Under the pieces are notes generated by a model. The model made no database searches. It worked only from the letters and a program-made list of their open reading frames with translations, and was not told the DNA's origin. Below are positions 52,641 to 60,726 of a stretch of DNA of 64,000 bases, one piece after another. A program made the position numbers and the translations under genes. Numbering within the stretch: the first letter of the stretch is position 1; each line of letters starts with the position of its first letter. Origin of the DNA: Maritimibacter sp001626765 (GTDB taxonomy: Bacteria > Pseudomonadota > Alphaproteobacteria > Rhodobacterales > Rhodobacteraceae); NCBI RefSeq assembly GCF_937129605.1, contig NZ_CAKZNN010000009.1. One strand, written 5' to 3'.

Positions 52641-53420
52641 ATGACCGACCACACGATCCATGTCCAGAACCCCAACGCGCGTGAGCCTTTCGAGGCCGCG
52701 CGACTGACGGGTGACGCGACGGCGGAGGACATCGAGAGCATTCGCCGCCGCACGTCAGTCTATGTCTACGAGGCACCCGTGCGGCTGTGGCACTGGACCA
52801 ATGCGCTCTGCATCCTCGTGCTCATCGTCACCGGCTACCTGATCGGCTCGCCCCTGCCCTCGATGCAGATCGGCGAGGCGACACATCAGTTTGTCTTCGG
52901 CTACATCCGGTTTGCCCATTTCGCCGCCGCGATGATCCTGACGGTCGGTTTCTTTGGCCGCATCTACTGGGCCTTTGTCGGCAACCACCATGCGAAGCAA
53001 CTGTTCTATGTGCCGGTCTGGCGCAGGCAATGGTGGCGCGAGATGGTGCATGAGCTGAAATGGTATGCCTTCATCGAGAAAACGCCGAAGAAATACGTGG
53101 GCCACAACCCGCTCGCGCAACTCGCGATGTTCTTCTTCATGACCATCGGGCTCAGCTTCATGATCGTGACCGGCTGGGCGCTTTATGCTGAGGGTGCCGG
53201 ACAGGGCAGCTTTGCCGATACGGTCGCGGGCTGGCTCCTGGGGCTCGTGGGCAATTCGATGATCCTGCACACGTTTCACCACCTTGGCATGTGGTTCATC
53301 GTGATCTTCATGATCATCCACATCTATGCCGCCATCCGCGAGGACATCATGAGCCGCCAGTCGATGGTCTCGACCATGATCTCGGGGCACCGGACGTTCA
53401 AGGACGATGACATCGACTGA
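52641..53420 (+). CDS. hupC: Ni/Fe-hydrogenase b-type cytochrome subunit
   Basis: A 259-aa di-haem cytochrome b with four spans. It carries 'VYVYEAPVRLWHWTNALCILVLIVTGYLIGSP' (the signature RxxHW), 'HFAAAMILTVGFFGRIYWAFVGNHHA' and 'LHTFHHLGMWFIVIFMIIHIYAAIREDIMSRQSMVSTMISGHRTF'. Histidines on helices 1, 2 and 4 bind the haems. It anchors HupSL at the membrane and transfers electrons to the quinone pool. ATG 52641 follows the small HPGH gene directly. A terminator at 53446 follows. Confidence 0.95.
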   Translation: MTDHTIHVQNPNAREPFEAARLTGDATAEDIESIRRRTSVYVYEAPVRLWHWTNALCILVLIVTGYLIGSPLPSMQIGEATHQFVFGYIRFAHFAAAMILTVGFFGRIYWAFVGNHHAKQLFYVPVWRRQWWREMVHELKWYAFIEKTPKKYVGHNPLAQLAMFFFMTIGLSFMIVTGWALYAEGAGQGSFADTVAGWLLGLVGNSMILHTFHHLGMWFIVIFMIIHIYAAIREDIMSRQSMVSTMISGHRTFKDDDID

Positions 53421-53445
53421 AATCGTGACGCAGTAAGGAACGGCA

Positions 53446-53473
53446 AGGGCGGGGCTTTGGTCCCGCCCTTTTC
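53446..53473 (+). terminator. Intrinsic terminator after hupC
   Basis: AAGGGCGGG-GCTTTGGT-CCCGCCCTT, then TT: a perfect 9-bp stem 25 bases after the hupC stop. It ends the hupSL-x-C transcript, so hupD onward needs its own promoter. Confidence 0.8.
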
Positions 53474-53480
53474 ACACGAA

Positions 53481-53510
53481 GAGGCCCGCCCCAAAGGGGA
53501 CGGGCCTCTG
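53481..53510 (-). terminator. Hairpin terminator of the SH3/DUF1236 gene
   Basis: AGAGGCCCG...CGGGCCTCT with an inner CCCC/GGGG extension (one bulged base), 18 bases downstream of the stop of the minus-strand gene at 53528. Confidence 0.65.
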
Positions 53511-53527
53511 TCATGCAGGCACCGCGA

Positions 53528-54169
53528 TCAGCGGATCACGCGCACGATCGTGTTCGTCTCGGGGTCGATCAGGACCGTGTTCCCGTTGACGTTCATGTAG
53601 CGATAGTCCTGCGTGGCGGGAATATCGTAGTAGGTCACGGTGTCCGGAACGGCAGCGCCGACGACGACTTCACCATCGAGGAAGACCGGCTCGACCGGGT
53701 TTTCCCGGACGTAGACGGTGGTCTCTTCGCTCACTTCCGCAGCTCCGCCGGTCAGGCCGCCGCCGACCACGCCGCCGATCACGGCACCGATCGGACCGCC
53801 CACGAGGGCACCGACAGTCGCGCCCGTGGCCGAGCCGATGAGGGCGGCGCCGGGAGCTTCTTCGGTGGTTTCATACTGAATGACCGACACGTCGGTCGCT
53901 TCGCTCACCGGCATCTCGTTGCGCTGCAGGTAGCCACCCGACGCCCAACCGGTCTGGCCGTTGTAGCTCACTTCGCACCATTCGCCGCCCTGAACGCAGC
54001 CATTGAGCTCGGCGGTATCGCCGCCAGTGATCACGTCGGCGATCTGGTAGGCCGGGCCGGGGCCCATCCGCAGGTTGAGGTCGGTCACGGCAGTCACCGA
54101 GTCAGCGAAAGCGGCGGTGGTGCCGAGCGCCATGAGGGCGGTCGCGCCCATAAGAACGGTCTTTTTCAT
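53528..54169 (-). CDS. Secreted SH3-like/DUF1236 protein interrupting the hup cluster
   Basis: A 213-aa exported protein. Signal peptide 'MKKTVLMGATALMALGTTAAFA'. A bacterial SH3 domain (~23-85) has 'VTDLNLRMGPGPAYQIADVITGGDTAELNGCVQGGEWCEVSYNGQTGWASGGYL'. A glycine-zipper segment (~115-145) has 'ALIGSATGATVGALVGGPIGAVIGGVVGGG', and a C-terminal DUF1236 domain has 'DIPATQDYRYMNVNGNTVLIDPETNTIVRVIR'. It probably sits in the cell envelope. ATG 54169 follows AAAAGGAGA. It is inserted between hupC and hupD on the opposite strand, with no known hydrogenase role. Confidence 0.85.
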   Translation of the reverse strand: MKKTVLMGATALMALGTTAAFADSVTAVTDLNLRMGPGPAYQIADVITGGDTAELNGCVQGGEWCEVSYNGQTGWASGGYLQRNEMPVSEATDVSVIQYETTEEAPGAALIGSATGATVGALVGGPIGAVIGGVVGGGLTGGAAEVSEETTVYVRENPVEPVFLDGEVVVGAAVPDTVTYYDIPATQDYRYMNVNGNTVLIDPETNTIVRVIR

Positions 54170-54324
54170 AACGTATCTCCTTTTCCCGGCGGCGGCGTTC
54201 TGCGCCTCGCCTTGTGTGGGGGTAGAACCGGGAGAGGGCGATGAAGGTTCCGACCTTCCTTGAGAATTTCGGGGATTGTTCATATGGACCAGTCAGTTAC
54301 AGGCAGGATACCGCCGGAATCGAA

Positions 54325-54349
54325 AACCGGCGGCAAGGCGCCGCCGGTT
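54325..54349 (-). terminator. Intrinsic terminator of the alpha/beta-fold gene
   Basis: AACCGGCGGC-loop-GCCGCCGGTT (10-bp stem, 5-base loop), followed on the minus strand by TTTTCGATT. It lies 75 bases downstream of the stop at 54424. The rest of the 54170-54423 space shows no gene. Confidence 0.75.
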
Positions 54350-54423
54350 CCATATGATCCTGTAAAGCACGAAGCAGGTTGCAGGTTCACATCACTGATC
54401 GTTTCGTGGCCAAACGGGCCGCC

Positions 54424-55194
54424 TCAGGCCGCGTGGCTTGCCACATGGGGCCACCAGACCGAGGCGTCATGCGGGTCCAATGCCTGTGCCGAGCGCAGTG
54501 TCGTGGTGACGATCTGACCCATGCCGCCGTGAGACTGTTCGAGGACGAGGGACTTGAACCGGTCCAGTGTCTCGGACCGGGCGTCGCCATGGAAGCGCAC
54601 GAAATGAACCCGGAGGTTCGTGTAGTCCGCTGCATGGGCCATGGGTTCGAGCATCTGCCGGAACACCTGCGCGCGCGTGTCGGGACGACCGGAAAGCCGG
54701 TCAAAGCCCGAAAGGGGCGCAGCCCAGGACGCCGCGCCGCCAATGACGGTGATCTCGTCCACACCCGAAACCAGCCGCGCAGATGCCAGCGCGATGTCAC
54801 CGCCCAGCCCAACGCCCTCGATCGAGAGCGGCAGGTTGCCGAAACGGTGCCGTGCCCAGGTGGTTACGGTCGGAATGTCGAGAACGGTCTCCCCCATCAG
54901 CGTCCAGAGGACACGGGCATAATCGTCACGCACCTCCTGGGCAAGGTCACGGAAATCGCCGTCGCGCCGGTCACCGTGGCGTTGCAGGTCCAGCGACACG
55001 GCCACCCGTCCCGTGCCCGCGATCAGGTCGAGCAACTGGACGGTGTCCTCGCGTCGCTGACCGAAATCGGGGATGTGAATGGTGATGCCTGTGGGTGCCT
55101 CGCCGGTGTCCGGGTTCGGCAGTTTCCAGATGAGGGGAATGTCGTCGAGGCGCGCCTCGTGATAGGGGCGCAGGTAATGGATGCTCGCGGTCAT
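54424..55194 (-). CDS. Alpha/beta-hydrolase-like protein lacking the nucleophile
   Basis: A 256-aa protein with an alpha/beta hydrolase-like pattern. Early strand 'TGITIHIPDFGQRREDTVQLLDLIAGTGRVAVSLDLQRHGDR', then the elbow region 'LPLSIEGVGLGGDIALASARLVSGVDEITVIGGAASW'. Here the expected G-x-S-x-G is G127-V-G129-L-G131, so the nucleophile position is Gly and hydrolase activity is doubtful. A late strand is 'TNLRVHFVRFHGDARSETLDRF'. Start 55194 follows AAAGGAATCAGGC. It is the second minus-strand gene separating hupC from hupD. No hydrogenase link is known. Confidence 0.65.
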   Translation of the reverse strand: MTASIHYLRPYHEARLDDIPLIWKLPNPDTGEAPTGITIHIPDFGQRREDTVQLLDLIAGTGRVAVSLDLQRHGDRRDGDFRDLAQEVRDDYARVLWTLMGETVLDIPTVTTWARHRFGNLPLSIEGVGLGGDIALASARLVSGVDEITVIGGAASWAAPLSGFDRLSGRPDTRAQVFRQMLEPMAHAADYTNLRVHFVRFHGDARSETLDRFKSLVLEQSHGGMGQIVTTTLRSAQALDPHDASVWWPHVASHAA

Positions 55195-55537
55195 GCCTGA
55201 TTCCTTTCGCTTTTGCTGAGTCAACGACGCGATTCCCGGATTGGTTTCTTCACGGATTTGGGATGAGCGATTGTTTGCCGTCGATCACTGTAAATCCTAC
55301 GACCAATCTTCACCAATAATGGAAAGTTTATGACCATTACAGAGCAACGCAACCAACCATCCAACAGGAACTTTATTATTACATTCCAATCCCTTGGCTA
55401 ATTCCACCTATGGCAGGCACAATCTGTCGCAGGCGCTAAGTGGTCGCCTTATTTTCACTCCGAGACATGGCCGGAAAGGGGAGTTCCGGCCGCGGCGGGT
55501 CCGGGTGGTAGCTGGACCGATGAAAGTGGGAGGAATC
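55195..55537 (+). promoter_or_regulatory. AT-rich regulatory region upstream of hupD
   Basis: 343 bases without a supported gene. It is notably AT-rich at 55250-55420 compared with its surroundings. It contains an inverted repeat CCAA-TCCC-TTGG at 55386-55397 and several ACCAA direct motifs. A separate promoter for hupD onward must lie here, since a terminator follows hupC. I could not identify a convincing sigma-54 or HupR (TTG-N5-CAA) site. Confidence 0.5.
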
Positions 55538-56164
55538 ATGACAGCACGGGTGCTTATCCTTGGCATCGGCAACGTCCTTTGGGCCGACGAAGGGTTCGGC
55601 GTGCGCTGCGTCGAGCGGCTCTCGGAACGCTATCGCTTTGGCGAGGAGGTTCTGGTGCTCGATGGCGGGACGCAGGGGCTTTATCTTCTGCCGTTCCTCC
55701 AGGAGGCCGAGATCCTGCTCGTGTTCGATGCCATCGACTATGGCCTCGCCCCAGGCACGTTGAAAGTGATCGAGGGGCAGGATGTGCCATCCTTCATGGG
55801 CGCAAAGAAGATGTCGTTGCACCAGACCGGGTTTCAGGACGTGATCGCCACCTCGGAACTCATGGGCTATCGCCCCGAGACGCTGATCCTGATCGGTTGC
55901 CAGCCCGAAGAACTCGAGGATTACGGTGGCGGCCTGCGGGCCCCGGTCGCCGCCCAGATCGACCCCGCAATCGCGATTGCGCTCGAAAAACTCGCGGCCC
56001 TCGGCGTTCACGCCCGACCGGGCAAGGGCGACACCTCGAACCTCGCTGATCCGTCGATCCTGCGCAGCGCCTACGAGGACGGACGGCCTAGCGCGGACGA
56101 AGCCTGCCGGATCGGGGACGACCGGTTCTTCCCCGGCTCGGACCGCTTAAAGGAAACCGCCTGA
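55538..56164 (+). CDS. hupD: Hydrogenase maturation protease
   Basis: A 208-aa endopeptidase (HybD/HoxM family) that trims the C-terminal tail of HupL after Ni insertion. 'VLILGIGNVLWADEGFGVRCVERL' holds the Ni-binding Glu (near residue 17). 'VFDAIDYGLAPGTLKV' holds the conserved Asp and 'KKMSLHQTGFQDVI' the His. Its target HupL has the matching 'DPCLACSTH' end. ATG 55538 follows GGGAGGA; an earlier in-frame Met (55520) is possible. The stop overlaps hupF by one base. Confidence 0.94.
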   Translation: MTARVLILGIGNVLWADEGFGVRCVERLSERYRFGEEVLVLDGGTQGLYLLPFLQEAEILLVFDAIDYGLAPGTLKVIEGQDVPSFMGAKKMSLHQTGFQDVIATSELMGYRPETLILIGCQPEELEDYGGGLRAPVAAQIDPAIAIALEKLAALGVHARPGKGDTSNLADPSILRSAYEDGRPSADEACRIGDDRFFPGSDRLKETA

Positions 56165-56490
56165 TGTGCGTAGGCGTGCCCATGCGGGCGATGACGGTCC
56201 ATGCCGACACCCTCGCGGCCCTCTGCACCGATGGCGACCGTGAGGAGCTGATCGACCTGTCCCTCGTGGGCCTTGTCGCGCCGGGCACATGGATGCTCAC
56301 CTTTCTGGGCGCGGCCCGCGAGGTGATCACGGAAGACGAAGCGACCAAGATCAAGGCCGCGCTCGACGGGCTACGGTCGCTCATGGGCGGGGGCGCGCTG
56401 GGCGACGCCTTTGCCGATCTTGAGGAAACCGGGCCGCGTCTGCCGCCACATCTGGCCGCCGCCCTCCCAGAAGGAAAGACGACCGCATGA
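56164..56490 (+). CDS. hupF: HypC/HupF-type hydrogenase chaperone
   Basis: A 108-aa HypC paralogue. The N-terminal Cys block is 'MCVGVPMRAMTV' (Cys2 essential for binding the Fe(CN)2CO unit or the large subunit), then 'IDLSLVGLVAPGTWMLTFLGAAREVITEDEATKIKAAL'. In rhizobia HupF assists HupL maturation, especially under oxygen. It overlaps hupD by one base and hupG by four. It is distinct from hypC at 62195. Confidence 0.92.
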   Translation: MCVGVPMRAMTVHADTLAALCTDGDREELIDLSLVGLVAPGTWMLTFLGAAREVITEDEATKIKAALDGLRSLMGGGALGDAFADLEETGPRLPPHLAAALPEGKTTA

Positions 56491-56915
56491 CGCTCACCGC
56501 CACCGCCCCCGCGCCAAAGACCGTCACGGGCCATCCGCTCGTCGACATGCTGATCACCGAGCGTGCTTACCCGCATCTGACCACGCAGGCGGCGTTCGAC
56601 GCCTATACCACCGGCGCGGGCGTGCATTGCGTGTTTCTTCCGGGCGAGGCCGCGACGAACCTCGAGACGCCGGACGTTGCCGTCGTTTTGCCGGAGCTGA
56701 TCATGGCGTTTCAGCGCGCCTTCGATGCCGCCGTGGCCGGGCCCGAGGTGGAAAAGCAGATCAAGGCCGACATCGCATTCCACAAGACGCCGAACCTCGT
56801 GTTCTACCGCGACGGACGGGTGATCGGCACCCTGCCCCGGGTGCGCGACTGGAGCGATTACGTCGCCCGTATCCCGGTGATCCTCGCCACACCCACCCCC
56901 GAAGCCGACGCCTGA
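56487..56915 (+). CDS. hupG: Hydrogenase assembly protein, HyaE/HupG family
   Basis: A 142-aa protein with thioredoxin-like fold: 'YPHLTTQAAFDAYTTGAGVHCVFLPGEAATNLETPDVAVVLPELIMAFQ' and 'IAFHKTPNLVFYRDGRVIGTLPRVRDWSDYVARIPVIL'. It has no CxxC, as in HyaE, which acts as a chaperone for the Tat-exported small subunit. It overlaps hupF by four bases and is nine bases from hupH. Confidence 0.88.
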   Translation: MTLTATAPAPKTVTGHPLVDMLITERAYPHLTTQAAFDAYTTGAGVHCVFLPGEAATNLETPDVAVVLPELIMAFQRAFDAAVAGPEVEKQIKADIAFHKTPNLVFYRDGRVIGTLPRVRDWSDYVARIPVILATPTPEADA

Positions 56916-56924
56916 GGAGTCCCC

Positions 56925-57758
56925 ATGTCGAATTTCGTTCTGCCCCCCGTGGGTTTCGGTCCGGGCTCGCAGCCTTTGGGCGAGGATGACACGCTCGAAT
57001 ACATGCAGATGCCGCAGGACATGCGGACCTTCACGCTCCATACGCCCGATGTGGACGACCCCTCGGACGTGGCCCCGGCCCTGTCGGTCCTGATCAACCT
57101 CTCCGCCGCCTGCGACCGGGTGGCGCGGGGCGGTGCGGCGGAAAGCTTTGACCTCACAGGCCTCGACGCGAGAAACCGCGCCTTCATCGCCGAAACGATG
57201 GGAGAAGGCGAGGTGTCGATCAAGGTACAGGGTAAGCCCGCACTCAAGATCCAGGAAAGCTGGTTCGCGGGTGTCTGGCTTGTCGCTGGGCATGGGGTGG
57301 ACCGGATCGACGTGGGTCAGGTGCCGCCCGTGGCGCTGGAGCGCGCCCACCTGCCCCACCGCGCGGGCGAAGGATCGTCGATCAAGGCCCATGACGGGCT
57401 GGCCAATGGTCCCGCGATCCTGACCGAGCTTATGGACAAGACCGCAAGCTGGCAGCGGGGCGACGCGCCCCATGTGGTGAACCTGACGCTCCTGCCGCAC
57501 ACGGAAAGCGACCTCGTTTGGCTCGACCGCGCCTTTGGCGAGGGGTCGGTGACGATCCTGTCGCGCGGCTACGGCAACTGCCGGATCACCGCACTCGCCC
57601 TGCGGCATCTGTGGCGGGTGCAGTTCTACAATTCAACCGATCAGCTCATTCTCGATACTTTCGAGGTGACCCATGTGCCCGAAGTGGCGCTCGCGGCTGA
57701 CGTGGACCTTTCCGACAGCGCCGAGCGCATTTCCGAAGTGATCGGAGCGATCTCGTGA
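56925..57758 (+). CDS. hupH: Hydrogenase expression/assembly protein HupH
   Basis: A 277-aa HyaF/HupH family protein. Recognisable stretches: 'LPPVGFGPGSQPLGEDDTLEYMQMPQDMRTFTLHTP', 'MGEGEVSIKVQGKPALKIQESWFAGVWLV', 'GPAILTELMDKTASWQRGDAPHVVNLTLLPHTESDLVWLDRAFGEGSVTILSRGYGNCRITALALRHLWRVQFYNS'. It is thought to aid small-subunit Fe-S maturation. It overlaps hupJ by four bases. Confidence 0.9.
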   Translation: MSNFVLPPVGFGPGSQPLGEDDTLEYMQMPQDMRTFTLHTPDVDDPSDVAPALSVLINLSAACDRVARGGAAESFDLTGLDARNRAFIAETMGEGEVSIKVQGKPALKIQESWFAGVWLVAGHGVDRIDVGQVPPVALERAHLPHRAGEGSSIKAHDGLANGPAILTELMDKTASWQRGDAPHVVNLTLLPHTESDLVWLDRAFGEGSVTILSRGYGNCRITALALRHLWRVQFYNSTDQLILDTFEVTHVPEVALAADVDLSDSAERISEVIGAIS

Positions 57759-58582
57759 CCACCTTCGAAGGCAGCTTTCTGGGCGCAAAGGACAAGATCA
57801 GCCCGCTCGCCATCATGGAATGCAAGGTCTGCTGGACGCCCTACGACCCGGCCGAAGGCGACGATTTCCGCCAGATCGACGCTGGAACGGCGTTCTTCGA
57901 CCTGCCCGAGGACTGGTCCTGCCCCAATTGCTCGTCGCCGAAGGAGCAATTCCTCGTGCGCGAGGATCCGGGCAGCGAGGCGATGCGCGAGCGGGCCTGG
58001 CTCGACGGTCTGACCGAGCGGCTGGTGTCGGACTTCAACGAAGTCTGGCATTCCAAAATGCGCGACGTGCCCTTGGTGAACAAGGCGCTCCGGGTCGAGG
58101 CGGTCGGATGGCGGATGCACGACGGTCGCCCGCTGGGCGTGCTCCTGTCCCCGTGGTTCATGAACCTTGTGATGTTGCCGCGCGTGGACGAGGATTGGTC
58201 GGCGCTGGTCGCGGGAGAGAAGGAACTCCAGCACTTCCCCTCGGGCGACTATGAGTTCATCCACAACACCCGCGCGGCGATCGGCGGCTACAAGGCCTGC
58301 TCGCTCTTCTCGCCCATGGCCGATTTCACGACGCAGGCGCAGGCGGTGGACGTGGCGCAGGCGGTGATGGTCGAGCTCTTCAGGGACGAAAACCGCGCCG
58401 AAACGGACCGCGCCGCCGACATCCGCGAGATGCGGGAGGCAGAGGTTCTGGCCGAGGTCCAGCCCGATGCGGCCGCAGACCAAGATGAGAACACGCCGGC
58501 CGCCATGGGCCTTGCGCCCACGCGCCGCCAGCTTCTGACCGCGGGACTCGTCCCGTCCATGCCCAAGGACGCTGCCGAGTGA
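57755..58582 (+). CDS. hupJ: Rubredoxin-HupJ fusion (HybE-family chaperone)
   Basis: A 275-aa two-part protein. Residues ~18-72 are rubredoxin-like: 'MECKVCWTPYDPAEGDDFRQIDAGTAFFDLPEDWSCPNCSSPKEQFL', with two CxxC metal knuckles (CKVC and CPNC) and the 'LPEDWSCPNC' signature. Residues ~85-220 are the HybE/HupJ chaperone domain ('LTERLVSDFNEVWHSKMRDVPLVNKALRVEAVGWRMHDGRPLGVLLSPWFMNLVMLP', 'FPSGDYEFIHN'). The tail carries 'PTRRQLLTAG'. In rhizobia hupI (rubredoxin) and hupJ are separate, whereas here they are one protein. It overlaps hupH and hupK by four bases. Confidence 0.92.
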   Translation: MTTFEGSFLGAKDKISPLAIMECKVCWTPYDPAEGDDFRQIDAGTAFFDLPEDWSCPNCSSPKEQFLVREDPGSEAMRERAWLDGLTERLVSDFNEVWHSKMRDVPLVNKALRVEAVGWRMHDGRPLGVLLSPWFMNLVMLPRVDEDWSALVAGEKELQHFPSGDYEFIHNTRAAIGGYKACSLFSPMADFTTQAQAVDVAQAVMVELFRDENRAETDRAADIREMREAEVLAEVQPDAAADQDENTPAAMGLAPTRRQLLTAGLVPSMPKDAAE

Positions 58583-59490
58583 TCCCGCCCCGCCCGCCAT
58601 ACTGGCAGGCCCTGCCACGGCCCGCCCTCGCGACGAGCGAAAACGTCGGGCGGCTGGTCCTTGGGCGGGAGGCGCGCGAGGTGGGGCAACTGATGCCTCG
58701 GCTTTTCAACCTGTGCGGTGCCGCGCAGGGGGCGGCGGCACGGCTCGCGCTGGGGCTGTCATCGAGCGAAAGTACGGCGGATCTGACGCAGGAGATTCTC
58801 CGCGATCATCTGATGAAACTTTGTCTGACCTGGCCGCGTATGTTGAAGCTGACACCGCGTCCATTGCCTGCCGATTGGCAGGTCGGGGGCGCGGCGTTGC
58901 TTTGGGCGTTGTTCGACGGATCGTTCCCCGACACGCCCGAGGCCCTTGACGCGGCGTTGGATAGGGGGCGGGGAATCGCCCCGGTTTTTTCCGCGCTGCG
59001 AGAGTCCATTCGTCCCGGACTGGGGGCAGCGCCCGCGCTGCCCCTGCCCACGAGTGAGACGGTGTTCGTAACGAGTTCTCTGGAGAACTCGGTCGCCGCG
59101 AGGCAGGTGTCACACCCTGTCCTCCGTGCGACCGAGGCGCTCCGGGGGCGCGACCTTTACTGGCGCGCACTGGCGCGTGTCTTTGACCTCGCCGATGCGG
59201 CCCTTGGGCGGATGCCCGCACCACGCAAGGTCGGCGCGGGACGCGCCGTGGTTCCCGCCGCACGCGGGGCCTATGCGGTCGAGGCAACTGTCCAAGACGG
59301 CCTGGTGACGTCGTTCCGCCGGGTGACACCCACTGATCACCTGCTTGCCGATGGTGGAATCCTGATGTCCACCTTGGCCGGACTTTCTGCTAGCGATAGG
59401 GACATGATCCCGCTCGTTCTCGACATTCTCGATCCCTGCGCTCCCCTCGACATCCGGCCTCGAATGGCCAGGGAGATGGCCGATGCATGA
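58579..59490 (+). CDS. hupK: Hydrogenase assembly protein HupK
   Basis: A 303-aa protein related to the hydrogenase large subunit but without the NiFe cysteine motifs. 'ENVGRLVLGREAREVGQLMPRLFNLCGAAQGAAARLAL' parallels the RxCGxC region in degenerate form, retaining one Cys. The rest is helical, with 'VGAGRAVVPAARGAYAVEATVQDGLVTSFRRVTPTDHLLADGGILM' similar to late HupL. HupK is proposed as a scaffold for NiFe(CN)2CO assembly. It overlaps hupJ by four bases and hypA by eight. Confidence 0.88.
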   Translation: MIPPRPPYWQALPRPALATSENVGRLVLGREAREVGQLMPRLFNLCGAAQGAAARLALGLSSSESTADLTQEILRDHLMKLCLTWPRMLKLTPRPLPADWQVGGAALLWALFDGSFPDTPEALDAALDRGRGIAPVFSALRESIRPGLGAAPALPLPTSETVFVTSSLENSVAARQVSHPVLRATEALRGRDLYWRALARVFDLADAALGRMPAPRKVGAGRAVVPAARGAYAVEATVQDGLVTSFRRVTPTDHLLADGGILMSTLAGLSASDRDMIPLVLDILDPCAPLDIRPRMAREMADA

Positions 59491-59824
59491 AATGTCCCTT
59501 GCCGAAGGTATACGCGGCATCATCGTAGACGCGGCGAGGCGCAACAACGCGCCCCGGATTACCCGGGTCCGGGTCGAGATCGGGCGTTTCGCAGGTGTCG
59601 AGAAAGAGGCGCTCGCCTTTGCCTTCGACGTGGTGATGCGAGGCTCGCCCGCCGAGGGCGCCGAGCTCGTGATGATCGACCTGCCGGGACAGGCGCTATG
59701 CTTTGACTGCGGCGAGGTCGTGGAAATCGAAAACCGTCTGGACCCCTGCCCCGCCTGTGCGGGCACGCGGCTCATGCCGCAGGGGGGCGACGACATGCGG
59801 ATCAAGGATCTGGAGGTAGCCTGA
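59483..59824 (+). CDS. hypA: Nickel-insertion protein HypA
   Basis: A 113-aa protein. The N-terminal Ni-binding 'MHEMSLAEGIRGIIVDAARRNNAPRITRV' has His2. The zinc domain has two CxxC motifs, 'CFDCGEVVEIENRLDPCPACAGTRL'. It ends 'GDDMRIKDLEV'. It delivers nickel with HypB. It overlaps hupK by eight bases and hypB by one (TGATG). Confidence 0.95.
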   Translation: MHEMSLAEGIRGIIVDAARRNNAPRITRVRVEIGRFAGVEKEALAFAFDVVMRGSPAEGAELVMIDLPGQALCFDCGEVVEIENRLDPCPACAGTRLMPQGGDDMRIKDLEVA

Positions 59825-60726
59825 TGTGCACGGTTTGCGGATGCGGGGATGCGAAGGTGGAGGGGCATGACCAAGGGCATTCCCATGACCACCACCACGA
59901 CCACGGGCATGATCATTTTCTTGACCACGCTCATTCCCACGATGACGGGCATCACCATGATCACCACCACGACCATTCCCACGTCCATCACCATGGCGAT
60001 GACGTCCATTATGGCAGGGGCGCGGCCGGCGTCGACGTGGCGGGCATGAGCCAGTCGCGCCTCATCGAGATCGAGACCGGCATCCTGTCGAAGAACGACC
60101 GTTACGCCGCCGCGAACCGGACGGCACTGGCGGACAGGGGTATCCTCGCCGTGAATCTCGTCTCCTCCCCCGGCTCGGGCAAGACGACGCTCCTGTGCCG
60201 GACCATTGAGATGCTTGGGAACCAGCCACTCGCCGTGATCGAGGGCGACCAGCAGACCGCGAACGACGCCGACCGGATCCGGGCCACGGGCGCGCGCGCC
60301 ATTCAGGTGAACACCGGCAAGGGCTGCCACCTCGACGCCCATATGGTCGGCCACGCGATGGAACACCTCGACCTCGCCCCTGCCTCGATGCTCTTCATCG
60401 AGAACGTCGGCAACCTCGTCTGCCCCGCCTCCTTCGATCTGGGCGAGGAGGCAAAAATCGCGATCCTGTCCGTGACCGAGGGCGAGGACAAGCCGCTCAA
60501 ATACCCCGACATGTTCACGGCGGCGAAAATCGCGCTCCTGAACAAGATCGACCTCGCGCCCCACTGCGACGTGGACCTCGACCTCTACGAGGCGAACCTC
60601 CGGCGCGTGAACCCGACGATCGAGATCATCCGCACCTCGGCCCGCACCGGCGAGGGGATAGAGGCATGGCTCGGCTGGTTGCGCGACCGACTGGACGCCA
60701 GATCTCGCACGAAGGCGGCGGAGTGA
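59824..60726 (+). CDS. hypB: Nickel-binding GTPase HypB with extended His-rich region
   Basis: A 300-aa GTPase for Ni delivery. The N-terminal 'MCTVCGCGD' is the CxxCxC metal site. Residues 15-62 hold 24 histidines interspersed with Asp/Gly, a nickel-storage-like segment. The G domain has P-loop 'LVSSPGSGKTTLLCRTIE', 'AVIEGDQQTANDADRIRATGARAIQVNTGKGCHLDAHMV', 'LFIENVGNLVCPASFDLGEEAKIAILSVTEGEDKPLKYP' and 'LNKIDLAPHCDVDL'. It overlaps hypA and hupR by one base. Confidence 0.95.
   Translation: MCTVCGCGDAKVEGHDQGHSHDHHHDHGHDHFLDHAHSHDDGHHHDHHHDHSHVHHHGDDVHYGRGAAGVDVAGMSQSRLIEIETGILSKNDRYAAANRTALADRGILAVNLVSSPGSGKTTLLCRTIEMLGNQPLAVIEGDQQTANDADRIRATGARAIQVNTGKGCHLDAHMVGHAMEHLDLAPASMLFIENVGNLVCPASFDLGEEAKIAILSVTEGEDKPLKYPDMFTAAKIALLNKIDLAPHCDVDLDLYEANLRRVNPTIEIIRTSARTGEGIEAWLGWLRDRLDARSRTKAAE

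Noticed and set aside
59866..60009. CAT/CAC-rich tract as a microsatellite or CRISPR-like repeat
   Set aside because: It is the coding sequence of the HypB His-rich region; units are irregular and in frame.
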